Shown here one piece after another: positions 43,074 to 52,085 of a stretch of 64,000 bases of DNA. A program made the position numbers and the translations under genes. Position 1 is the first letter of the stretch; every line of letters begins with the position of its first letter. The notes beneath the pieces were generated by a model. That model did no database searches, was not told the origin of the DNA, and saw nothing but the letters and a program-made list of their open reading frames with translations. This DNA comes from JACCZX01 sp963786295 (GTDB lineage: Bacteria > Pseudomonadota > Gammaproteobacteria > Burkholderiales > Burkholderiaceae_F): the NCBI GenBank assembly GCA_963786295.1, contig CAWAYV010000006.1:1-64000 (forward strand), written 5' to 3'.

Positions 43074-45445
43074 TTGACCTCCGTACACACGAACGGGCCG
43101 AGCGTCGGAATCGCCTCTTTGGGCGGCGCGGTATAGCCGGCGATGAAACTGCAGCGCCCGTTTGCCAGCTGCGCGGTGTAGCGCGCCGATGGCGGCAGGT
43201 CCGGTACGAAGATTTCGCCGTTGTGGCCCGCCACGAAACTTTGCACGACGTCATGCGACCGAACCGTGATACCCGCCGGCAACGGCGAGCCGTCAGCAAG
43301 GCGGACTGCGAGCACGGCGCCGATCCGGCGGCGCGCTTCGTAGTCGGCCAGGGTGCCGGCGCGGTAGCTCGGCACGACCTGCAGGTCGCGGTGCCTGATC
43401 GTCACATCCATCGGCAGATCGCGCTCGTCGATCGTGATGCGGTTGGCGGAGTATGGACTCAGCCGCGGCAAGACGATCAGGCCTTCTTCGTTGGTGCGGC
43501 CGATCGGGTTGCCGCCGTGGAACACCCGCACGCCTTCGACATCGCCGACCTTCACGACGCCGAAACTTTCGGTGATCAGGCGGCTGGCGAACGCGGTGCC
43601 GGCAATCGCGCCGACCCCGCCGCTGGCGGAGGCCCGCACCGCGCTCGTTCCCTGAAACGAAGACGCTTCCAGCGTGTACAGGCCATAGGGCCAGGTGTAG
43701 GCGAGTCCGGCGTCGACCTGTTCCTGCGTCGTCGCCCGCAACCGGTAGCCAAACCCCTGGTCGGTTGGGTAGCTGCGCTGAACCGTTGCGCCCGCGTAGG
43801 AGTTGCGTTGCGGCCCGCTGCGATCCGCGGAGCCATCCACGGACACCATCGTGCGGCCGTCGAGCGGCACCGACAGGCTTGCGAACACCGAGGTGCTGCC
43901 CAATCCGCTGTAGGCGCGTGACACCGAAACGTTAAAGAATGTTCCACGCGGTAGCGTCACGGAGTAGGTCAGCGCGACGGTGTCAGTGCCCGGCAGTCCA
44001 CGGTAGCGCTGGGCGGCCCATGCGAGACCGAGCGAACCGGAAGCCCCCAGATTGGTTCCGGCAGACACATACGACTGCCGCTGCAGCACCGGTGACAGCG
44101 CGTCGCCGATCAACCGGAACTCCGGGCTGGCCCAGATCGAGCGCGCGGAGAAATTGAAGCGGCGCCCCTGATATTCATAGCCGCCAAGCAGCAAGTGACC
44201 GCTGCCTGCATGGCCATCGCTGACAGCGGCGCCGGCGGTCACGATGCCTGCCACGCCGGGCGACCAATCCACTGTTGCGCCGAGCGCACGCACGGTGTCG
44301 TCTGCCTCGAAGCGGCCTTCGACGGTCAGACCATCGTCGATGCCGCGCCGCCAGTAGCCCGACCCCATCGCGCTGCCATAGTCGAAGCTTTCCAGACCGT
44401 AGTTCTGGCGGGTCGCACCGAGAGCGATCTGGAATTCGTCGAGCCCGCCGCGCAGCAGCCGGCGGCTGGCATAAAAGGGCTGCGTGATGACCTGTTGCTG
44501 ACCAAACGCATCGCGCACCACCAGTTGCACATCACCGGCGCCGGTCACCAGAGGGACATCGTTCAGCGTGAACGGACCCGGCTGCACTGGCTGTGTCGCG
44601 ATCCTCGCACCGTTGACGAATACGTCGACGGTAGAAGGCACTACCGCGGTGCCAGCAAAGGCCTGCAACGGATAGGTGATCAGATTTGGCTGCAGCAGAA
44701 AGTTGGTCCCATACTGGATGCCGCCGAAGCGCACGCTGCGACCCCAGGCGCCGGCCTGCGTGAAGCTGTCGCCCAGCTGCAGCGTGCGCAGGCCGTCGCG
44801 ATCGTCGCGGCGAAATGCGGTGTCGAAGCGCACGATGCGGTCCGTGGTCTGGCTGCTGGGTCCGGCGCTGTTGGCGGCTGCGGTGGCGATCAGCGAGCCC
44901 GTGCCGGCACTCGCGCCGAGCTCGAAGAAGCCCGAGCCATAGCTGTCCGCCGACGACGAGTAGCCAAACAGCGTGTAGTTCAAGAAGCCGGCGAGCGGTG
45001 CAGGCGACAATGGCAGCTTGCCGGCGCCGAAGTAGATGTCGTCGCGTGCAAGCAGTGCCGGAGGAATATTCAGGATAAGCCGCTGGAATTTCTGTTCCAG
45101 ATTGGCATGCGCCCCAGGCAGGTCGGCGATGGCGATGAACGACCGGTCTTCGAACTGCAGTGGTGTTGCGTTCGGGACATTGACGCGCCACTCGCGCAGC
45201 GCTGCGGCGTCGATCGCGATCACGGCGCCGCGTTCTACGAGCGCAAACGCCAGCCCCTGCGGCTGCCCGTTGACGAACGCGTCGAGCACAGCAATCTGGC
45301 GCGCCGCAGTAAGCGCGGACAAGTTGCGCGAGCACGTTGTCCTGCGCCGCCGCGGGCGGAGCGCCGCAGGCCAACGCGGCGGCAATGGCCGCGGCGATCG
45401 CGCTACTGCGCGCGACCGGAATGTCGATCGCGACACGCGCTGATC
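43070..45445 (-). CDS. fimbrial outer-membrane usher (FimD/PapC, Csu type), 5' frameshifted
   Basis: About 790 residues. The signal and start lie in a shifted frame (AIAAAIAAALACGAPPAAAQ near 45400). The main frame then covers the N-terminal domain (AVLDAFVNGQPQGLAFALVE), the beta-barrel with plug (DVFVNGARIATQPVQPGPFT, NDVPLVTGAGDVQLVVRDAF) and the C-terminal domains (LPPSARYTAQLANGRCSFIA). It exports pilus subunits through the outer membrane. The ORF extends further 5' only by crossing chaperone sequence. Confidence 0.9.
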   Translation of the reverse strand, partial: DQRVSRSTFRSRAVARSPRPLPPRWPAALRPRRRRTTCSRNLSALTAARQIAVLDAFVNGQPQGLAFALVERGAVIAIDAAALREWRVNVPNATPLQFEDRSFIAIADLPGAHANLEQKFQRLILNIPPALLARDDIYFGAGKLPLSPAPLAGFLNYTLFGYSSSADSYGSGFFELGASAGTGSLIATAAANSAGPSSQTTDRIVRFDTAFRRDDRDGLRTLQLGDSFTQAGAWGRSVRFGGIQYGTNFLLQPNLITYPLQAFAGTAVVPSTVDVFVNGARIATQPVQPGPFTLNDVPLVTGAGDVQLVVRDAFGQQQVITQPFYASRRLLRGGLDEFQIALGATRQNYGLESFDYGSAMGSGYWRRGIDDGLTVEGRFEADDTVRALGATVDWSPGVAGIVTAGAAVSDGHAGSGHLLLGGYEYQGRRFNFSARSIWASPEFRLIGDALSPVLQRQSYVSAGTNLGASGSLGLAWAAQRYRGLPGTDTVALTYSVTLPRGTFFNVSVSRAYSGLGSTSVFASLSVPLDGRTMVSVDGSADRSGPQRNSYAGATVQRSYPTDQGFGYRLRATTQEQVDAGLAYTWPYGLYTLEASSFQGTSAVRASASGGVGAIAGTAFASRLITESFGVVKVGDVEGVRVFHGGNPIGRTNEEGLIVLPRLSPYSANRITIDERDLPMDVTIRHRDLQVVPSYRAGTLADYEARRRIGAVLAVRLADGSPLPAGITVRSHDVVQSFVAGHNGEIFVPDLPPSARYTAQLANGRCSFIAGYTAPPKEAIPTLGPFVCTEVK

Positions 45446-46160
45446 GTCATCGTCTTGCCGATCAGACGGAGCGCGAGCGCTCCCTTCGCCGTCTCGGGCA
45501 GCTCGATCTCGAGCGACGACTTCGCCAGTACGACGATGCGCGGGAGCGTATGAACGAGCTGCGTCGCCGTCCAGCACCTGTACGTCACGCAGCCGTAGAT
45601 GCCGTCCGCCGCTGTTTTCACCGATCAGCCGACTGCGATCGCCGACGGTTCGACCCGCCACGTGACGCTGGCGTGCGCCGCGATTCACCGGTTCGACGTA
45701 CAGCGGAATGTCCATCGCGACCGTGATGCGGAAGCCCGGTGCTGACGCGGTCGCGTCACCACTCGGCACCTCGCTGAAGACTAGCGCGATACGCGCGTTC
45801 GACTTCGTGCGGCGGCGCGCCGCGAGGCGCCACGCGGACCAACTGCTGTTCGCCCGGCTGCCAGCTTGAAGATCGGCGGATTAATGATCAGGTCGCGCGT
45901 GTCTCGTCGCGAACATCCTTGCCGTATTGAGTCCAGGCGTAGGGCCGCGCCTGGATGACGATCTCGTCGGTGCCGGTGTTGGTGACGACAACCGAACCAG
46001 ACAGTTCGCTTCGGCTGCGATCGTCAGGCCGAGCGGCGACAGGCCGAAACCTGGCGGCGACCGCCGACAGCGGTCGCGCCATCAGGATCAGAGGTGAGCA
46101 GCCGCTACAGAGCGCCCCGCGCGCTCATAGCGTCGTCGCTGTGAGCAACTGATCGACACC
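45403..46160 (-). pseudogene. periplasmic pilus chaperone, several frameshifts
   Basis: Fragments of a PapD-like chaperone are recognisable between the pilin and usher genes: SELSGSVVVTNTGTDEIVIQ (first Ig domain), a DIPLYVEPVNRGARQRHVAG piece (typical P-x-Y-V/I-x-P strand) and LEIELPETAKGALALRLIGK near the end. At least four frame changes occur in 750 bases, more than elsewhere in the operon. A chaperone-usher pilus cannot assemble without this protein. Confidence 0.75.
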
Positions 46161-46229
46161 GACACCACGACCGTGTCGGTAGTACGGTCGCGAGCCGGTG
46201 TGTTCTGCGTCGAGCGTCGTTTGGACGCA

Positions 46230-46691
46230 CAGAGCTTCACGGTGCGCGGGCCCACCGCTCGCGGCGAAAGGCGGCGCTGGCGTCCAAGCGTGCGTCAGCG
46301 CATGCCCACAGCGTCCGTGCCAATGGGCACGTGTGTAGTTGGCGCCGGTCAGATCGTCGGCTGTCTGGATGTCGTACGAGACGTAATTCGCGACCGCCGC
46401 TTGCGCATCCGGCGCATGCCACCGCCGCTAGGATTGCACGCCGTTGCTGACCGCCACTAGCGGTGCTGCGCCGCGGTTGCAGGTCAGCGTGACGAGCCTT
46501 CGGCAGTGATCGCAGTCGACGCTAGTGGGCGTACTGGGAACCGAAATTTGCCGTTGCGTCGGTGCGCTGACACTGCAGTTGCCCTGCACCGTCACCTGGA
46601 CATTCACGTTGACGGCACGCTGCGCCATCGCAGCCATCGGTAAACCCGCGAGTAACACGCCGGCGGCGAAAACACGATTGAATTTGCTCAT
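46230..46691 (-). CDS. spore coat U domain pilin, frameshifted
   Basis: MSKFNRVFAAGVLLAGLPMA is a signal peptide and NVNVQVTVQGNCSVSAPTQR fits the SCPU N-terminal strand with its conserved Cys. The frame stops early at about 46428; the rest of the fold is scattered over other frames to about 46230. As the first gene of the minus-strand operon it would encode the major pilin. Confidence 0.7.
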
Positions 46692-47009
46692 TGCCGATTC
46701 CCTTAAGTGTCGTCTTGAACCGGCGCAATGTAGCCAGAAGGCGCTACTCAAAACTGGCGAAATGCCTGTCAGACGAAGGTCACTTCATCGCTGCAGGTAC
46801 AAATTGCAGATGCGTGCCCCGACGAGCGGTGAATGTAGGAGAAATTCGTACGTCATCAGAGGCGAAACGCTGACATCGTTGCGCGACGAAGTTCTCGAAT
46901 CGCCACGGAAATGCGCTTCTTAACAAGTAATACGTGCCAGCGTTACGACGGAAAAATGTATACGCGCGTCGACGTGAACACGGCGCCATTCACTTGCAGA
47001 GGCAGATCG
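46692..47009. other. divergent intergenic region
   Basis: Lies between the pilus operon (leftward) and the outer-membrane barrel gene (rightward). No gene is supported. Both promoters must be here but no clear -35/-10 pair stands out. Confidence 0.6.
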
Positions 47010-47690
47010 ATGTTGCGAACTGTAGTGATGTTGTGTGCAGGGCTGCTCGGCGCCGTGCCGCTGTACGCGCATGCAGGCCCGGTGGCGGCCAGGCCGATCC
47101 TAGCGCCGCCCGCGCATGAGCCGCTGCAGGCGGCGTTTCAGGCGTGCAATCAGCGCTTCGACGGTCGTCTTAGCTACGCGTTTCTGCCGTCGACCGCGCG
47201 CTCGGCAGGATTTGACCGGCTCGAAGCGGTCACCCTGACTAGCGCCGATCTGATCGGCGACGCGCGCGAGCGCCGATGGATCAACAAGCTCAACGCCGTG
47301 TACGCGCCCGATGAAGGCCCGCAATTCAGCGTGCAGTACGGCGGCAGGCTGATCGAGCGCAACGACGCCATTGGTGGCAGCAGTTACACGGATCTGTTGT
47401 CGCTGGAGATTCAGCACGAGTTTGCATCGGGCTGGAACGTCGCCTCGCACATCGGTGCACGCCATTCGTGGGATGCCGACGCTGTCGATTACAGTGCCGG
47501 CGCTTCAGTCGGTGTGCGGTTGCTGCACAACGTATGGATCGCTGCGCGCTACAACCCGCTTGGGTTCAACGATCCGGACTTCTCCGGCACCGCCTATAGC
47601 GCCAAGGGCTTTTTCCTGAAGATGCGCATCGTGCTCGATGAAGTGCGAAGCTCAGACAGCAACAGCGACATCGCCAGGCTGCGCTGGTAA
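47010..47690 (+). CDS. predicted outer-membrane beta-barrel protein
   Basis: 226 residues from ATG 47010. Signal peptide MLRTVVMLCAGLLGAVPLYA; the mature part alternates hydrophobic and polar residues in strands (NKLNAVYAPDEGPQFSVQYG, TDLLSLEIQHEFASGWNVAS, VGVRLLHNVWIAARYNPLGF), and resembles the barrel end of large surface proteins. It may be a small porin-like protein or a fragment of a larger one. Function unknown. Confidence 0.65.
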   Translation: MLRTVVMLCAGLLGAVPLYAHAGPVAARPILAPPAHEPLQAAFQACNQRFDGRLSYAFLPSTARSAGFDRLEAVTLTSADLIGDARERRWINKLNAVYAPDEGPQFSVQYGGRLIERNDAIGGSSYTDLLSLEIQHEFASGWNVASHIGARHSWDADAVDYSAGASVGVRLLHNVWIAARYNPLGFNDPDFSGTAYSAKGFFLKMRIVLDEVRSSDSNSDIARLRW

Positions 47691-47698
47691 CGCACTGC

Positions 47699-48433
47699 CT
47701 AACGAGGCCTCAGCACGCGCGGCGGGAAATAGGGCTTCTTCAGCGCGCGGCCCTGCCCCAGAACGAAGCCGGTGTTGCGCGCCAGGTTCAATTGCTCTTC
47801 GCGCTCGATGCCGGCCAGCACGAACGTCTCGCGCGTCAGCCCCAGCGCATTGACTTCGCGCGACATCTCCTGCCACGTTTCTTCACGCGAGCTGATCGGC
47901 GCGAGCATCTTCGCAAAATCGGGCGCGACGAAATCGATTGCCGACATCTCCATGCTTGGGCGCGGCTCAGCAAACCGGTAGCCGACTGCAATCTGATACG
48001 AGCGCAGCAGATCGATGAACTCGCGCACGCGATACGGCCAGCGCAAACGCTCCATCGCTCCGCGCAGCAAAACGGAAAGGCGATGCGCGGTGTACCGATG
48101 CGCCTCCAACACGCTTGCAAAAGCTTCCAGCGACCTTTCGACCGAACCGAATGAAACGGTGACGGCCACGCGCTCGACCCTTTCGTGCTCAAGCATCGAG
48201 AATGCGTGTTCCATCGCGGCCAGCTGAATCTGCGAGCGCAACGAGCGATCGGGCTCGAAGTCGGCAGTCCAAACATAGAGCTCATCGAACCAGCGCTGCG
48301 ATCCCACCAGCGTTCGCGTCGGCCACACCAGCGCGCGCACGCGCGAGCCGAAGCGACTCAGCGAATCAACGGTGGGATCGAGTTCGACTTGGTGGCTGCC
48401 GAGTTGCTCGGACCTGAAGGTATTGCTTGCCAT
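47699..48433 (-). CDS. degenerate EAL-domain protein 1
   Basis: 244 residues with the outline of an EAL fold (DELYVWTAD where EALLRW is usual, VAVTVSFGSVERSL, SAIDFVAPDFAKML, LAGIEREEQLNLARNTGFVL and GQGRALKKPYFPP). The catalytic E-x-L-x-R and metal-binding Asp/Glu residues of cyclic di-GMP phosphodiesterases are not seen. It is probably an inactive, ligand-binding or protein-interaction derivative. It is tandem with a paralogue 63 bases upstream. Confidence 0.75.
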   Translation of the reverse strand: MASNTFRSEQLGSHQVELDPTVDSLSRFGSRVRALVWPTRTLVGSQRWFDELYVWTADFEPDRSLRSQIQLAAMEHAFSMLEHERVERVAVTVSFGSVERSLEAFASVLEAHRYTAHRLSVLLRGAMERLRWPYRVREFIDLLRSYQIAVGYRFAEPRPSMEMSAIDFVAPDFAKMLAPISSREETWQEMSREVNALGLTRETFVLAGIEREEQLNLARNTGFVLGQGRALKKPYFPPRVLRPR

Positions 48434-48496
48434 TAAGAGAATCGTGCCACGACGACGGGTGGCCGATTCTCTGCTAAATACCGGAACTAGGGAGTA

Positions 48497-49201
48497 CTAA
48501 CTTCGCGTGGGTAGCGTTGGCGGCGGATATGGCATGCGAATCGCGCGCCCTTGACCGAGTTCGAAGCCGACCCGGCTGGCGGATTGTTGTTGTTGGCGTG
48601 TTTCCAGTGCACCGACGATCGTGCTCTTCGTGTCGAGCGAAAGCGCACGAACCTCGAGCGCGAGATCGTTCCACGCATCGGCGCGGGCGGAAGTTGTCGC
48701 CAGCACCTTGGCAAAGATCGGTTGCACCAAGTCGATGCCCGTGAGCTCCATGCTTACGCGCGGCGCAGAGATGCGATAACCCACCGGAAACTGCCATCCA
48801 CGCAGCATGTCGGCAAACGCGCGTAACCGATAGCGCGAGCGCAAGCGCTGCGGCGCTCCGCGCAACATCACGAACATCCGATGCGCAAGCAGAAGGTTTT
48901 TTTCGAATAGCTCGGTCAGCGGATCGAGCGAGCGCTCAATCGTCCCGAACGACACCGTGACGCCGACGCGATCGATCAGGTCATAGGCGAGCCAGTCGAA
49001 TGCATTGCGCAGCGCGTGCACCTGAATACCTGCGCGCTCGGTCGTCGATGCGCTGCCGCCTTCAGTCCATAGATATAGCTCGTCGAACCAGCGATGAGTG
49101 TCCGTAAGCGAACAGGTTGGCCACAGCGTGGCGCGCACCGAGCCGCGAAAGCGACCAACGCTTTCACCCGACGAGGGATAGGGCGAGCTTTGGGGTGACA
49201 T
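48497..49201 (-). CDS. degenerate EAL-domain protein 2
   Basis: 234 residues, colinear with the previous protein (WPTCSLTDTHRWFDELYLWT, VTVSFGTIERSLDPLTELFE, ELTGIDLVQPIFAKVLA, VGFELGQGRAIRMPYPPP) but clearly diverged. It also lacks the EAL catalytic set. Both genes point the same way and may form one unit; an ancient duplication is likely. The N terminus differs (MSPQSSPYPSSGESVGRFRG). Confidence 0.75.
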   Translation of the reverse strand: MSPQSSPYPSSGESVGRFRGSVRATLWPTCSLTDTHRWFDELYLWTEGGSASTTERAGIQVHALRNAFDWLAYDLIDRVGVTVSFGTIERSLDPLTELFEKNLLLAHRMFVMLRGAPQRLRSRYRLRAFADMLRGWQFPVGYRISAPRVSMELTGIDLVQPIFAKVLATTSARADAWNDLALEVRALSLDTKSTIVGALETRQQQQSASRVGFELGQGRAIRMPYPPPTLPTRS

Positions 49202-49327
49202 CAGGTCCTGCCGGCAAATCGACCCGGCATTCTGTCGGGCCGTTGCAAGGTGAACATACCCAGAATAGGCAATGCGTGTGCCGACGAAACGTCTGAACCC
49301 GACGGACGGACGGCGGTAGCGCCCGAA

Positions 49328-50014
49328 TTAGTCGTTTGCCGGGTGGCCATAGGTCGCAAGCCGTGTGAGCACACGCATCATTTCAGCGTCTGCGAGCAGC
49401 TTCGGCGGGCCGAGCGCACGCACCGCGATATAGGTGCGGGCCAGGTTTTCGACTTCGACCGCGAGTGCGAACGCGCGCTTCAGATCGGCGCCGCAGGCAA
49501 TCACACCGTGATGAGCGAGCAAGCACGCGCGGCGACCTTCAAGTGCGGCCAGCGCATGGTCGGCCAGTTCCTGCGTGCCGAAAGTTGCATAAGGCGCACA
49601 GCGAATATCGCTGCCGCCGGCCACGGCGACCATGTAGTGAAACGACGGGATGTCCAGTTGTTGGCAGGCTAACGCGGTCGCGTGCGGTGAGTGCGTGTGC
49701 ACGATTGCGCCGACGTCATCGCGCGCGGCATAAATGGCGAAATGAAATCGCCATTCAGATGAAGGCCGATGAGTGCCAATCGTCGCTTCCGCGTTATCGA
49801 CGAATACCAGGTCTGCTTCGGCAAGTTCGCCGTACGGAAGCGCCGAAGGCGTGATTACAAAACCCGCGCGCTCGCCGCGGGCGCAGCGCGCCGACACGTT
49901 GCCGGACGTGTTGACGTTGATACCGGCCGTATTCATCGCAAGCGCGGTGGCAATCACAGCCCGGCGCAGTTCGGTGCTGTCCTCGAGCCTCGACCCGTTG
50001 AGCATATCCATCAT
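49328..50014 (-). CDS. class II aldolase/adducin family protein
   Basis: 228 residues. NTSGNVSARC and the zinc-binding HTHSPHATALAC and LLAHHGVIACG segments are typical of L-fuculose-phosphate aldolase and methylthioribulose-phosphate dehydratase (MtnB). Its start overlaps the mtnA stop by 4 bases, so the two are coupled. In that context it probably acts on a 5-deoxypentulose phosphate, either MtnB-like dehydration or aldol cleavage in a 5-deoxyribose/methylthioribose disposal shunt. Confidence 0.9.
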   Translation of the reverse strand: MMDMLNGSRLEDSTELRRAVIATALAMNTAGINVNTSGNVSARCARGERAGFVITPSALPYGELAEADLVFVDNAEATIGTHRPSSEWRFHFAIYAARDDVGAIVHTHSPHATALACQQLDIPSFHYMVAVAGGSDIRCAPYATFGTQELADHALAALEGRRACLLAHHGVIACGADLKRAFALAVEVENLARTYIAVRALGPPKLLADAEMMRVLTRLATYGHPAND

Positions 50015-51093
50015 GCGGCGCGCCGATGCTCGGGGAAAAGCGCTGCCAGATCGGCAGGCGCCGCGACACCACGCTCGGTGACGATGCCGGTAACCAATCG
50101 CGCCGGCGTGACGTCGAACGCAGGATTGGCCACCTCGGTGCCCTCATCGACGATGCGTACGCTGGCAACGTCGCCGTCGGCGCCGATGCCGGTTAACTGA
50201 CTTACTTCGTCGCCCGCGCGCTCCTCGATCGGGACGTGTCCCCCGTCATGCAGCGACCAGTCGATCGTTGGCGATGGAACCGCTGCGTAAAACGGCAGGC
50301 CGTTGTCGCGCGCCGCCAGCGCCTTTAAGTAGGTACCGATCTTGTTGGCCACGTCGCCACGTGCGCTGACGCGGTCGGCCCCGACGAGCACCACGTCGAC
50401 GTCGCCCCGCTGCATTAGATGGCCGCCAGCGCTATCGACGATCAACGTATGCGGCACGCCGTGCGCCGCCAGTTCCCACGCGGTCAACAACCCCTGATTG
50501 CGCGGCCGCGTTTCGTCGACCCAGACGTGCAGCGGCACGCCGGCGTCGTGTGCCTGATAGATGCCGGACAGTGCAGTGCCGTAGTCGACCGTGGCCAGCC
50601 AGCCGGCGTTGCAATGAGTCAGCACCTGCACCCGGCGGTTGACGCTGGCGTGCATCGTTTGCAGCAAGCGAGCTGCATGGCGGCCGATCGACCGATTTAG
50701 CTCAACGTCCTCGTCGGCGATGTGCGCTGCTTCGAGCCACGCAGCGCGTGGTCGCTGCGCCGCCGGCAACGGCGACAGCACGGCATGTACTCGGTCCAGC
50801 GCCCAGCGCAGGTTGACCGCGGTCGGGCGCGCCGCACTCAGGCGCTGGTAGGCGACTGCAAGGTGCGCGTCGCTCGGGTTGTCGCGCATCGCCAGCGCCA
50901 GTCCGTACGCGCCGGCTACTCCGATCAGTGGCGCGCCGCGCACTGCCATTGTCTTGATCGCGGCAATCATGTCGTCGCTGCCGGTCACCGTGCGCGTCGC
51001 GAACGAATGCGGCAGCGTGGTCTGATCGATGATGCCGACCGCGTCGTCGCCGATCGGCCAGATGGAGCGATAGTGAGTGGTGCCGACGTTCAT
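50011..51093 (-). CDS. mtnA: S-methyl-5-thioribose-1-phosphate isomerase (MtnA)
   Basis: 360 residues from ATG 51093 (MNVGTTHYRSIW). It has the eIF2B-like Rossmann fold with KTMAVRGAPLIGVAGAYGLA, the catalytic Cys in VLTHCNAGWLATVDYGTALS and the Asp in VLVGADRVSARGDVANKIGT. It converts methylthioribose-1-phosphate to the ribulose form in methionine salvage. The start overlaps the stop of the EamA fragment (ATGA) and the stop overlaps the aldolase start. Confidence 0.95.
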   Translation of the reverse strand: MNVGTTHYRSIWPIGDDAVGIIDQTTLPHSFATRTVTGSDDMIAAIKTMAVRGAPLIGVAGAYGLALAMRDNPSDAHLAVAYQRLSAARPTAVNLRWALDRVHAVLSPLPAAQRPRAAWLEAAHIADEDVELNRSIGRHAARLLQTMHASVNRRVQVLTHCNAGWLATVDYGTALSGIYQAHDAGVPLHVWVDETRPRNQGLLTAWELAAHGVPHTLIVDSAGGHLMQRGDVDVVLVGADRVSARGDVANKIGTYLKALAARDNGLPFYAAVPSPTIDWSLHDGGHVPIEERAGDEVSQLTGIGADGDVASVRIVDEGTEVANPAFDVTPARLVTGIVTERGVAAPADLAALFPEHRRAA

Positions 51094-51310
51094 ACGACAG
51101 GTTTGGTGGACGGGACTGCCGGCTTCACGTTCAGTGCGAGCACGTTGCCAAGTATCGCCAGCGCAATGCCGAATACCGTTGCCCAGCGCCAATCGTAGGC
51201 TTCGAAGATCGACGAGACAAACAGTGCGACAACCGTCGACATCACGCCGACGTAAGCGGAGCGCGCAGGTCCGATACCGGCAAGCAGAGCGCGCTGACGT
51301 TCATCGAGAA
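51090..51310 (-). pseudogene. C-terminal fragment of an EamA/DMT transporter
   Basis: No ATG-initiated frame exists, but the minus strand reads GIGPARSAYVGVMSTVVALF, then FEAYDWRWATVFGIALAILG and NVLALNVKPAV before TGA at 51090. These are the last two helices of an EamA-family permease. The rest of the gene is missing: an unrelated terminator lies immediately upstream. Its stop overlaps the mtnA start, so the permease once belonged to the mtnA operon. Confidence 0.75.
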
Positions 51311-51323
51311 GTTCATCGAAAAC

Positions 51324-51352
51324 AAAACGGCCCTGCAGTGGCAGGGCCGTTC
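51324..51352 (-). terminator. Rho-independent terminator (minus strand)
   Basis: AACGGCCCTGC/GCAGGGCCGTT, 11-bp stem, 4-base loop, followed on the minus strand by TTGTTTT. It ends the outer-membrane protein gene at 51371. Confidence 0.95.
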
Positions 51353-51370
51353 GGGGTCACGCCTGCAGGG

Positions 51371-52008
51371 TTAGAAGCGATAGCCTATGCCGAGCGTGTA
51401 TGCATCGACGTCGTACTTCGGGTTGATGTTGTCCTGGGCCTCGGTACGGTCCCAATCGAAGCGCACGTGCCACTGAGGCGTAAAGTCGAACGTGGCTCCC
51501 ACGCCGTAGACCCACTGGCCCTTTGTTTCGCGCGCCTCCGCGTTAAAAAAAGTGACCTCGCCTGTGGTGTTGTCTAACCACGGCAGCGCTGCCAGCCAGC
51601 TTGGCGGTGACCGCTCCGTAACCCACCTTGGCAAACAGCCCGACAGGTCCCAGAGGCGCGCGCAAGATCGCCGAAAGTACATAAGCCTGTGTGCGGGCGT
51701 CCGAGTTGCTGGGCAGCGGTGTCGTGTTAGGCGGAGGAGTCAGCAGGAAGGCGGGCATGCTGTGCCTCGCCAAAGTTGATGTATGAGCCCTCAAGGCCTA
51801 TCCATGGCCTGAAAATGTAGCCGGCTTGTAGGCGCCATGCAACGCCGTCTTTGTCGCATTCAAAGCCAGGCGGCACGCCGTCGCAAAATTCCTGATACGT
51901 CGAAACACCAGCGCCGCCGCCGGCATAGCCTTTGAGCTCCGGCGTTTGCTGTGCCGATGCCGATAGCGCCGTAAACCCAAGTAACGCTCCCACCAACCAG
52001 TTGCGCAT
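51371..52008 (-). CDS. OmpA-like outer-membrane beta-barrel protein, two frameshifts
   Basis: Signal peptide MRNWLVGALLGFTALSASA; strands such as AWRLQAGYIFRPWIGLEGSY, GPVGLFAKVGYGAVTAKLAG and the C-terminal VDAYTLGIGYRF (terminal Phe) define an eight-stranded barrel of about 205 residues. Indels near 51740 and 51580 split it. A good terminator follows. It is probably a small surface porin. Confidence 0.88.
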
Positions 52009-52085
52009 ACCCGCTCCTTTAGAGTTCGGCGCAGTCTAATCAGACCTCCGCTCGCGAGCAACGGCAACCGTACAATGTTTGCGTC

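Noticed and set aside
44195..45553. 452-codon plus-strand frame opposite the usher gene
   Set aside because: It is the antisense shadow of a GC-rich coding region; no motifs, and the minus strand clearly encodes the usher.
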